64,000 nt of DNA from Catenaria anguillulae PL171 (lineage: Eukaryota; Blastocladiomycota; Blastocladiomycetes; Blastocladiales; Catenariaceae): positions 186,001 to 250,000 of the forward strand of contig MCFL01000017.1 in NCBI GenBank assembly GCA_002102555.1, written 5' to 3'. Made by a program: the position numbers and the translations under genes. This document shows, piece by piece, positions 12,211 through 20,934 of the stretch; the first letter of the stretch is position 1; every line of letters begins with the position of its first letter. Under the pieces are notes generated by a model that searched no databases, was not told where the DNA came from, and saw only the letters and a list, made by a program, of their open reading frames with translations.

Positions 12211-13149
12211 AGCGGGCAGCGACAATGGCGGATTGAGCAAAGAACGGCGGGCTCAAGGTTGTTGCGGGACCGTATGTGGGTGACGACAGCAACGCAGGGT
12301 GATCGTGGGCGAAAGGGAACCTTCGTCAGATAGGGATCGAGCCCAGGGGGGGTTGGACTCGGTACTTGTAGGTGCTGCATTGATCATAACCATTGCAGAT
12401 TCTCACACATGATGTGATGGCTGTGCGCCGGAAAAATGTCGCACTGACAGTGCAGGATTGTGTCCAATGACGTGGAAATGAGCAACTCGAGCACACTGGG
12501 TGGTCATCACGTGCAACACTCATGCAACAATCCAAGGACAAGATCGGCGCATGTCCGTTTTGGTTGCGATGGAGAGTGCTGCAACCTCCGCCGGCCGGAT
12601 GCAAACGTGCCGCCCTCAGTTGCCCTGCGTAGTTTCTACAAAACTCCCAGCTGGTGTTCAAACAAGCGCATCTTGTTGTGGAAAACAACGTCCTATCATA
12701 GGACTGTATTTCTTCAGCCACCAGCCGAACTCAATCATGAGAAGGCATCAAGTGAGCGTGGATTCAGACCGACTGCCTGTGTACCGAGTGCATCGTACTT
12801 AACAACGGTCCATAGATGGCACCGTAAGGTGGTGATGGCCGTCTACCTAACCTGCCCGACCACATCGTGCCCATGCTGCGCCTGCATACAGATGAAACAT
12901 TAATTGGCACTGCGGCATATGCATCGCGCTGTGCGTTTCGGGCAGTTTGCTAAGTTAACGCCAGAACGCGAAGGAAACGAAGCCATGGAACCTGGCGAGT
13001 TGACACTTTGTGAAGCTCATGCACATGCATGGGAAGTCGAGTCGAAGATACGGCGTCGCCCATGGCCTGCGCCTATAAAGCTTACGAACCCCCTTCATCA
13101 AATGCAGCTCGTCTTTTACCACACTGCCGCACCACTCCATCCAGCCAAC
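12211..13149. other. Divergent intergenic region, ABCC gene / Cys-rich gene
   Basis: About 940 nt between two divergently transcribed starts. Apart from the TATA-like box at 13073-13079 that faces the Cys-rich gene, I see no feature; short open frames here look random. Confidence 0.6.
13073..13079 (+). promoter_or_regulatory. TATA-like box of the Cys-rich secreted protein gene
   Basis: CTATAAA lies about 75 nt before the ATG at 13150. This spacing is sensible for a TATA promoter with a short leader and supports starting the protein at 13150 and not at earlier in-frame ATGs. Confidence 0.5.
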
Positions 13150-13569
13150 ATGCGTTCCATCTCGATCTTGACCATTGTGTTGGCCATCGCCGCGGCTATT
13201 CAATCTGCCCCGCTTGACGCCAAGAAGGGTCTTGCTGGTATGTTAGCTTCCTCTGCCCATTTGATGACCCCAAGTGCAGGAAGACACTCACTTTTGCCAC
13301 CACGGCATTTCCCAGCCGACAAGCCCAGCACCGAAATGCTGTGCCCCTGGGTTCCCGGATGCATCAAGCAGTGCGGAGGCAACAAGGACTGCATCCAGTT
13401 GTGCATTGACGACTGCCCGCGCCGTGGCCGCGATGGGGAAGTGGGCGCTCGTCCACAAGCCATGTGCCCATGGGTGCCCGAATGCATCCAGCGGTGCAAT
13501 GGCGATAGGGATTGCATCAGGGATTGCGTCGAGTTTTGCCCGCCAAGGGGCGATGAGCCGTTGATGTAG
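13150..13569 (+). CDS. Small secreted protein with two tandem cysteine-rich repeats
   Basis: ATG at 13150 begins a classic signal peptide (MRSISILTIVLAIAAAIQSA). Proposed exons are 13150-13237 and 13316-13569, 113 residues; the 78-nt intron has a canonical GTATGT donor and a pyrimidine-rich TTTCCCAG acceptor. It is a multiple of three with no stop, so retention would add 26 residues. The mature part has two copies of a unit starting CPWVP, each with the exact spacing C-x5-C-x3-C-x5-C-x3-C-x3-C (CPWVPGCIKQC... and CPWVPECIQRC...), twelve Cys in all, separated by a Gly/Arg-rich linker. Six evenly spaced Cys per unit suggest three disulphides each. I do not recognise the family. It could be a secreted effector, antimicrobial or wall-associated peptide; function is unknown. 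Confidence 0.8.
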   Translation: MRSISILTIVLAIAAAIQSAPLDAKKGLAGMLASSAHLMTPSAGRHSLLPPRHFPADKPSTEMLCPWVPGCIKQCGGNKDCIQLCIDDCPRRGRDGEVGARPQAMCPWVPECIQRCNGDRDCIRDCVEFCPPRGDEPLM

Positions 13570-13688
13570 GTTGAGGAGAGCCAAAGTGTTGTGGATTGTT
13601 GTTCTTTTGTGTATGCAGGTGAAGATGTGGGTTGGACTTGAATCATGTCAAGATCATGTCTGAGCTTACATGCAAAGATACAATTGAA

Positions 13689-14982
13689 TCAATCCTCATC
13701 CTCATCGGACGAGTATGCCACCAACCCATTTGCTCCCCAAGCACTTGACTTCACCACTGTCTGCACCTTCACCTTGCCCACTTGCGCTGTGTCCCCGGTC
13801 TGCTGTACGCCAACCTGTTCCTCTGGCTTTATTTCTTGCAACCCTTGTTGCCTCCGTGAGCCAGCCGCCGCCGCCGCCATCTCCTGCTCTTCTTTCGACA
13901 CATATGCCCGAAATGTCGTATGCAACCTGTGCCACGGGCTCAAGAACGCAAACCTGGGATCCCCGCGATTCCTCTCAAGGAGCATTTGGACCATGGCGTC
14001 GCCCTGGCGCGCAACGGCCTTTGCTGTTGCCTTGATCACCTCCATCAGCTCATCGTCGGCGTTGCGGCGGATGATGAGCGACTGGTAGTAGCTGTGGTTT
14101 GGGTCCGAGGCGTGAAGGAATGCGAATTGCGGGTTGGTACCTTGCTTTGCAAGGAGGACCTGTTCGGCCAAGGGTGGGTTTGAGTGGGTGCGGATGAATG
14201 ATGCGGTGCGGCGGATGATTTCGGCAACTTTTATATCGGATGGAGGCTGCAGAAAAAAAAAAGTGAGCGTGGGAATGTGAGATCGTTCGATTGGGTCATT
14301 TGAAGTACTGATGGAGAAAGCGCAGCTTTTCAATCGACGACAATCTGAGCTGAAAGAAAGATTTCAAGGTATGTACACGAGGAGGGCCGCTTGGTGCCGT
14401 GATGGTTGATGATGCTGCGACTGGCGGTGGCGACGGGCCTATCCGCGACCGCTTGTTGGGAAATGATGCTGTCACATTGACCTCACTCTCGTCCGTGCTG
14501 GAGGAATCCGAATCCGTTCGCACGTCACTGGTGAGGTCATCTGGCTCGCCCTCACTGCAGTGAGAATCATCGAATTGGTCTGCCGTCAGCGCCCAGTACC
14601 GCTCCCGCTCCAGCACTGCCACGGGCACATCGTCCGCGGGCACGCAAGCTCGCGGCTTCGTCTCATAAATGGCATCGACGTGGTCTGAAATGTCATCCAC
14701 CTGCCCGCCATCGACCGCTGGCAAGGAATCGAGCAAGTGCCGAGCGTCGAACCGGTCAACCAGCTCTCCATGGCAAGTCAGCAACTTAACATTGGCGCCG
14801 CGGTCAATCATATCCTGCGCAACGTCCGCCGGCAGCTCGGTAAGGTCCACCAACGGGCACGAACGACCAGTCACGGCTAGGTCGCCGGGGGCCAACGAGG
14901 TGGGACCGTGGTCGCTTGAGGATTCGTCGAGCCGAGGCGCATGCTTGGAGCTGCGCTGGGTCAAGGTTCGTTTGCGATGCAT
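13689..14982 (-). CDS. SWAP/SURP-domain protein, splicing-regulator-like
   Basis: Two exons, 14982-14377 and 14246-13689, give 387 residues. The intron (130 nt) has a GTACAT donor and ends in a poly-T tract plus CTGCAG, joining PSGPPR to PPSDIKVAEI in phase. The C-terminal half carries two SURP modules: about 60 residues around IIRRTASFIRTH...FAFLHASDPNHSYY, and a second with FAFLSPWHRLHTTFRAYV. The N-terminal half has DRFDARHLLDSL and ERERYWAL, resembling the DRY-EERY region found at the N-terminus of suppressor-of-white-apricot proteins. These proteins are nuclear and regulate alternative splicing. Ser/Asp-rich linkers and an acidic C-terminus (YSSDEDED) are present. The family call is good; orthology to SFSWAP itself is inference. 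The start is the first in-frame ATG. Confidence 0.75.
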
Positions 14983-15549
14983 GGCGGCTTGAGTTCCATG
15001 TGTACGCAAGTCACACAATCAATCATCGAGAGGCACGCGCCGACGGGAAGGCAACAATCTCGAGCAGCTTTTCCGACGGCAATGGTCTGCAAAGGTGACT
15101 TCGATGCGTTCGATGCGTCAGCTTTGGCCAACCATCCTCGTCAGCCCGGATTCGGCGTATTTTTTTCGTGAGCACCTCGACGCTTTGACTCACTGAAAAA
15201 TTGTGCCCCAGTGGGCCGTGCAGTTCGCTTCTCACGGGCGCACTGCGATTGGAGAAAATTGGACTGTTGTGGAACAACAAATATTCGCGGCTGCCTGAAG
15301 CTGAGTCATGCAGTTCCCACCAATGTCTCACTTGAGATGTGAGATGCTTGCGCTATGCGTATGGGGCCAGGCACCCCTTGTTTTGGTTGGCGTGGACGCA
15401 TGGCAGGGGTCTGGGGCCGTCAAATAAGTATGCTCTCAACCCCGAGGCAGTTTTAAAGAAAAGCCAAGTCATCATTCCCACTTTTACATTCCCTTCCTCA
15501 TCGATTATCTGCCCGTCAACTTCGCACCATCTTCACAACTCGCTCCATC
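14983..15549. other. Divergent intergenic region
   Basis: Shared 5' region of the SWAP gene (-) and the multipass membrane gene (+). Nothing specific seen. Confidence 0.5.
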
Positions 15550-16694
15550 ATGACCATTGTCACACCCTCATCGCCATCACCGACCAATATCCACTCTGAT
15601 TCCAACGCAACTCAGGCTACACTGCTTGCGTCCGAGGATGGTTCCGGTATCCTTGAAAAAGACCTTCCCGCCGTCCGACACACCGCGGGCACCTTGCCTC
15701 GAGATAGTTCGCCCAGTCCGCCCTGCCTGTACCTTCGCTTGGCCAATTTGCTTGTCGCGGCCGCCGTGATTGTCGTTGTGCACATGTCAGAACGATCATG
15801 GGTATTTGGGCAGACTCGATACTCGGACGAGGTACTGGCTGCCAACAATTTGGCTACGCCAGCTCGGTTCGCTTGGTTCTTTTGGAGTGCGTTGATTCAT
15901 CCGCATTCGCTTCTGAAGGAGCGACCTTGCTGACAAAGATTCCCACATTTTCTGCTATCTTGCACAGTTCCAGTCACAATCTACATGCTTGTCTGGAGCG
16001 TTTCGCAAACGCTTCCAACTTCGTACGATGCGGCAGGCAATACAGCACACAATCCGGTTGGATACATGTTCCTCGCATATGGAGGAAGCGTCATTGCATG
16101 GCAACTGTTTTGGAACTTTGGCATGGTGCCTGTCGCTTTGATTGCACTCGTCGGGGCCGCCTTTTCGGTTCTCACCATCTACTCTCGGTACACCTCAGTA
16201 CCTTCCATCCGTCTGTCTTTGACTAGGACGCACAAACTGATCCACTTTCTCCGTTTCCATACACCAGAATCAAGCGCAACCTTCCGCGCCCCATCCCGAA
16301 ACGCTTTCTATTCACTTTGCACATTCCATTTGGCATGTCGACCGCCTGGTCACTCTCAAGTCTCTTCTTCACCATCTTTTCGCTGGGTCTCGCAACCAAG
16401 AACGCCGACCTTGTTGAATCAACCGCTGCGCTTGGATCCGCTCTCTTGTGCTTTGCACACATTGCGCTGGCCATTTACGGCCGCGACCCGGTTCCCGCAG
16501 CCGTGTCAACATTCTCGCAGGTGTCTCTTTACGTGGCGCATTCGGGAAATGCAGTCATGATGCCGGTGACAGCAACCATGATTGGCATGTCGGTTGCGAC
16601 ATTTGTGGGCATGATTCTATTCATCTCTGGCGTGTGGGCCAAGGTGGTTGTTGGTCGCGGGGCCGGTCGGCAGACCGAGTATGAGCATGTTTGA
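15550..16694 (+). CDS. Multipass membrane protein, possibly TspO-like
   Basis: ATG at 15550 (CATCATGACC). Exons 15550-15886, 15968-16187 and 16268-16694 give 327 residues; donors are GTGCGT and GTACAC. A Ser/Thr/Pro-rich N-terminus of about 65 residues precedes roughly six or seven TM segments: LLVAAAVIVVVH, VTIYMLVWSV, GSVIAWQLFWNF, ALIALVGAAFSVL, WSLSSLFFTIFSLGL, LLCFAHIALAIY and FVGMILFISGVW. Aromatic-rich helices and the segment IPFGMSTAWSLSS recall the Trp-rich TspO/MBR-related family, but this is a weak resemblance by eye. An acceptor six nt downstream of 15967 would remove two residues. No catalytic motif is visible. Confidence 0.65.
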
Positions 16695-17203
16695 TGTCCT
16701 TTACTCTACTTCGCAAAACAATCGGTAGATATTTACAATTCATTTGCTTAACAACTTCCATGGCCTACCTTTGTTTTTTGAGGAATCTGGGTCGCAAGTC
16801 GGCACGATGCACGACGAAACATGGCGGCTCGCAGAACTGTTCACTTTGTTCCCGGCCACAGCGAGCGGCTAGGTACATAGGGACTGGTACATGATGTGGG
16901 GAGTGATCATGGCCAGGTTAACAGGCCTTGTCCATCATGCATCATGGAAGAGCAGGTACTGAGGCCTTCAGAATCAAGGGCTGATGCATGCGGCACGCGT
17001 CGGGCGTTTCGCAACTTGAAGGCAACACGGAAGAAATGCAACGTGCAAACAGGCGCAGCATTGAGTCAGTCGTAGTGGCGGCATGGATCCACCTTCGCCC
17101 ACCTCGCAGCAGCCCCCCTGCCGGTTCCGCTGGCCAAGGTTTAAAAGGCCACCACACCACGCGGAACTCCGGCCCTCCTCTTTGCAACCCATCAACCTTC
17201 TCC
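16695..17203. other. Intergenic region with a TATA-like box
   Basis: About 510 nt between the membrane protein and the first tandem paralogue. The only notable element is TTTAAAAG at 17140-17147, about 60 nt before the first downstream ATG. Confidence 0.5.
17140..17147 (+). promoter_or_regulatory. TATA-like box of tandem paralogue 1
   Basis: TTTAAAAG lies 57 nt before the ATG at 17204, which favours 17204 as the first ATG in the transcript. Confidence 0.4.
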
Positions 17204-18016
17204 ATGCATCCCACCCACGCAATCTACTCTCCAAAAGCCCAACCAACAGCCTCCAAAACGACCATGACTGCCACCGAAAAACACCTCCCTCACCCACCCC
17301 CAGGCTACGACTTTACGGACGCCGTGGCCGTGCTATCCCTGCACAAGGGCGACACCGTGCGCTTCACAGGCATTGACGAATCCACGGCTCAAGCTCTGCA
17401 AGCCGCCATCTCGGGCGTGTGGCGCCTGGGCATTCAAGAGAGCCACTGGAGTGGCGGCACGTCGGTTGCGCCAAAGTATTACAAGCTCAAGTTCCGTGGC
17501 AACCCGTGGTCGGGCCAGGGCAGCGAGGCAGTTCCCGCGCGCAAGCTCATGGTCACGATTCTGCGCACCTTGCTCGCGCATGGATGGCGGGTCGAGGCAA
17601 CGTGCGATTTGAGCAAGAGCCAGTGGGACAAGGACTCGTTTGTGATGATGCGTGTGGCGCCGCAGTACTTGGGCCCCAGTGACATGTTTGCCGTGTCGTT
17701 CAACATGTCGGATCGCCTCCGTCTGATTGATGCACCCGAGGCGGTGGCGAGCGTGGTGCATGCGACCGTGCTCGAGTATTGGGCACAGGGGATCCAAGGC
17801 ACATTTGATTACTGTGGATCCCTCGAGTACAAGCTCAGGGGAAATCCCTGGTTGGGGTACAAGGACGAGTCGATTGCGGCGAGGGTCATGATGGCAAAGG
17901 TGTTGGCCAGGCTCAAGAATATTGGGTACTCGCTGTATGCGTCGGTGGACATTTCTATGGGGCACGAGGGAAGGGATTTGGATAGTTGGATTCTGATTCG
18001 CGATCCGTCCAATTGA
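17204..18016 (+). CDS. Two-repeat protein of unknown function, tandem paralogue 1 (intronless)
   Basis: A single exon encodes 270 residues if started at the first ATG after the TATA-like box; an ATG at 17264 (MTATEKH) would give 250. The protein is two diverged copies of one module of about 100 residues. Copy one begins VLSLHKGDTVRFTGI and contains YKLKFRGNPWSGQ. Copy two begins VSFNMSDRLRLIDAP and contains EYKLRGNPWLGY. Both continue with R-x-[LM]-M-x-x-[IV]-L-x-x-L, a Gly-Tyr/Trp turn, and a strand ending in W/F-x-[LM]-[IM]-R. Proteins of this pattern recur in fungal genomes as uncharacterised families; no catalytic residues are evident. There is no signal peptide or TM. Paralogues 2 and 3 follow head to tail and carry an intron that this copy lacks. 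Confidence 0.85.
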   Translation: MHPTHAIYSPKAQPTASKTTMTATEKHLPHPPPGYDFTDAVAVLSLHKGDTVRFTGIDESTAQALQAAISGVWRLGIQESHWSGGTSVAPKYYKLKFRGNPWSGQGSEAVPARKLMVTILRTLLAHGWRVEATCDLSKSQWDKDSFVMMRVAPQYLGPSDMFAVSFNMSDRLRLIDAPEAVASVVHATVLEYWAQGIQGTFDYCGSLEYKLRGNPWLGYKDESIAARVMMAKVLARLKNIGYSLYASVDISMGHEGRDLDSWILIRDPSN

Positions 18017-18700
18017 GTGTACATACAATTTGCTTTTGTGGTCATGATTCTCTTGCTTTTTTTTACGATTCGTTGTTTTCTTGAGCGTGGATGGATCCTT
18101 GCTGCTCTAGGGAGTACGCTATGCCATGCCCAAGGGAAGAAGTCTGGATGTTTGCATAGATAGATGTCATTTGAACAATCAGTGTTCCCCTGCATACTCT
18201 GTGGTGAGAATGGAAGGCGTGCGAAGAAAACTGGGCAACTTTCATGGAGAACAAACGGCTTCGACCTATCATATTTACGTCCACTCCAATTCCAAGCACA
18301 AGACTTGATCGAACATGACCCGTACTTGGATGTCGACAGCCGTCCGCCGCACAGAGGTCAAGTGGCAGCACGGACACGGTCGCCGTGTTACTCGGATGTG
18401 ATGTGGACTTCAGATTGGGCGCTGGCACGAGCAGAGCAAGGCGAGGAGGCGGCAACGAGAAAGGCCAGGCGAGGGCTGTGCTCACGTTGGCAGCCGGATT
18501 GCTTGGAATTGATTTGCATGATTGCCATCAAGATGCCTTCTGAGCTCCGATGAATCCAGGAGGGTCTACTCCCTGTCTCCACTGTCTCACGCTTCGCCCT
18601 TGGCCCAATGCGCGCACTCTGTCTCTCACACTAATAAAGAATTCTTTCCTTTCACCCGCGACGAGATCTATGAATGCGTATACATACCTCACCAGTCGTA
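18017..18700. other. Intergenic region between paralogues 1 and 2
   Basis: About 680 nt; no coding or structural feature recognised beyond AT-rich ACTAATAAAG near 18632, which could be a weak core promoter for paralogue 2. Confidence 0.4.
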
Positions 18701-19646
18701 ATGTCTATTCCCACGCCTGCAAAGCATGTCACTCTTGACTCCGAGTCGTTACCGGATGCGGACACGACTTCGCTCCCCGTTGTCCCAACAGATGGCACCA
18801 CCGACGACAAGTACACCTTGCAGTACCCGCCTCCTGACTACACCGACCCGGACGATCCCGTTGTCGTCCTCTCGCTCCACAAGGGTCACACGATCCGGTT
18901 CACGGGCATGGACGACTTGCTCGCGCAAGCCCTGTGCGCGGCTGCAGCCGCTGCCTGGCCTGCAGGCGTCAAGGAGAGCCGGTGGAGCGGCGGCTTGGGC
19001 CACATGCCCAGGTATTTCAAGCTCAAACTCAATGGGCTTCCGTTCTTGGCCGGGCAAAGGGGTGGCGGCGACCCTGGGTTTGTGCCTGCACAACGAATCA
19101 TGGGCAGGGTGCTGCGCACGTTGCTTGAGTATGGGTGGAAGGTGGAGGGTATGGGCGATTGTGTGACGCATCGGTGGGGGTCGGTGGCGAGTCTGGTGTT
19201 GATGAGGGCAGAGCCGAGGGTGGTGGAGACTGGCGATATGGTCGTGATTGCGTTTGACTCCAAGGACGAAATGTGGTTGGTGGATGCACCAACGTCGGTC
19301 GAGGAGATGGTTTTGAGGACCGTGACAAAGTATTGGACGCAGGGGATCAAGGGAGTATCGAATCGGTTGGGCACTGCGCAATTCAAGCTCCACGGGTACG
19401 CTGTGTCCTCGACCATGCATGACTCGCGTTGCTTAACGTCGACAGCAACATCGCCACAATTCATGTACCTACAGAATGCCCTGGCTTGGATCGGACGGGT
19501 CCAAGAGCACCATCGAGGACGTTGCTGCCTGTGCCTTGATGGCGCGTATCATGTACCGCCTCAAGGGGATTGGATATTCGCTTTATGCAACAATCGACAT
19601 TTCAAATGACAAGGAGCCGCCAAGCTGGGTGTTTCTTCGCTCATGA
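18701..19646 (+). CDS. Two-repeat protein of unknown function, tandem paralogue 2
   Basis: Exons 18701-19395 and 19475-19646 give 288 residues. The ATG at 18701 (MSIPTPAKHVTLD) was chosen because paralogue 3 has a matching segment (MTVPTRAKTVTVD); an in-frame ATG lies at 18674. Module one reads VLSLHKGHTIRFTGMDD... FKLKLNGLPF; module two IAFDSKDEMWLVDAP... FKLHG/MPWLG. The 79-nt intron (GTACGC...CTACAG) splits a Gly codon GG|A at the centre of module two. Without splicing the second module would look broken; with it the module runs intact to SWVFLRS. Compared with copy 1, the FRGNPW core of module one is changed to LNGLPF. Role unknown. Confidence 0.85.
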
Positions 19647-19846
19647 AGACAGCCTCATACTACGGTAAGGGCCTGTTTGGGACCAGTGACCCTATGGCAG
19701 TGATTCATCCTTCACCGTTACACTTTGCAGTGAGCGGCTGCGGTGACAAATTACAAACTTGCCCCTCGCTCTCTTTCTCTGTGATGTTTTCACTGGATCG
19801 ATGAATTAATAAGCATTATTTACTTCGGACACCCTCAACTGTTGAG

Positions 19847-20855
19847 ATGCAGCCAAGCATCATGACTGTCCCAACCCGCGCAAAAACCGTAACCGTTGAT
19901 GTGTCTCGGTTCCCAACCGCCCTCTTTGCCCAGATGAACGACGAGCAGGACCCAGTCCTTGGTGACACTGAGAAAGCGGCCCTTAGCGACCCTCCGCCCG
20001 ACTACTCTGCAGACCCCGAAGATGACGACCAAGTCGTCGTTCTATCGCTTCACAAGGGCCACACGATCCGGTTCACGGGCATTGACGACCCGCTCGCGCA
20101 AGCCCTCACCTCCTCGGCCGCCCACGAATGGCCCGAGGGCGTCCGAGAGAGCAGTTGGCGAGGTGGCCAAGACGGCACCCACGTACCCAGGTACTTCAAG
20201 CTCAAGCTCCAAGGCACTCCTTTCAGTGCGGGCTTGCAGGATGATGCATTGGCCGTAGGCGCACGCAAGCTCATGTGCGGCCTGCTTCGCACCCTTCTCG
20301 AGCACGGATGGAAGGTGGACGGCGTGGCGGATTGCAGTGTGCATCGATGGGGAACAATGTCGTCGTTGGTGTTGATGAGGGATGAGCCAAGGGCTGTCGG
20401 ACCGGACGACATGTTTGCGATTGCGTTTGGCGATATGAATTGCCTTTGCTTGATTGGCGTGCCCGAAGCCGCCGAAAGTGTCATATTGCGGACCATCATC
20501 GAGTGTTGGGGAATGGGACTCAAGAGCACTTTCGAATGCCATGGAGCAAAAGCCCTACACCTTCGTGGGTACGTTGTTCCCTCTTCCCTTCCTCTTTGCT
20601 TCCGGTCCGTTGTCATCGGACCCCGTTCCAACCGCAACTAAGCACCCGTCTGTCTGTCGCGGTTTGGTTTGCAGACGGCCGTGGTTCGGAGGTACGCTGG
20701 TTGGTGGCGAGCCAATGCAGGACTTTGTTGCTCGCACCATGATGGCCAAGGTGCTGGCTCAGCTCAAGACGATCGGGTTCAGGTTATATGCGACGATGGA
20801 CCTGTCAAATGGAGATGAGGCACCGAGCTGGATCTTGCTCCGATCCAGAGGTTGA
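19847..20855 (+). CDS. Two-repeat protein of unknown function, tandem paralogue 3
   Basis: Exons 19847-20568 and 20675-20855 give 300 residues (295 from the second ATG at 19862). Closest to paralogue 2: same N-terminal layout (short Ser/Thr region, DPPPDYSADPEDD, then VVLSLHKGHTIRFTGIDD), same module pair, and an intron (106 nt, GTACGT...TTTGCAG) at the same place and phase, inside the Gly codon of the LRG/RPWFGG core of module two. The end SWILLRSRG matches SWVFLRS. The acidic PPPDY segment before module one is shared by copies 2 and 3. About 80 nt separate its stop from the convergent DUF3684-type gene. Confidence 0.85.
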
Positions 20856-20934
20856 CGGTTGACAAGTGAGCAAGGGAGTGTACATTGAAATTCAAAAAAG
20901 AAGAACAAGTCCATAGTCACAATGTACAAAAGTT

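Noticed and set aside
11770-12333. Plus-strand frame across the first exon of the ABCC gene
   Set aside because: Shadow of a well supported exon; composition is random and no splice context supports it.
18701-19646. Paralogue 2 as a pseudogene, because its second module seems to run into unrelated sequence
   Set aside because: A GTACGC...ACAG intron at the same site as in paralogue 3 restores an intact module and stop.
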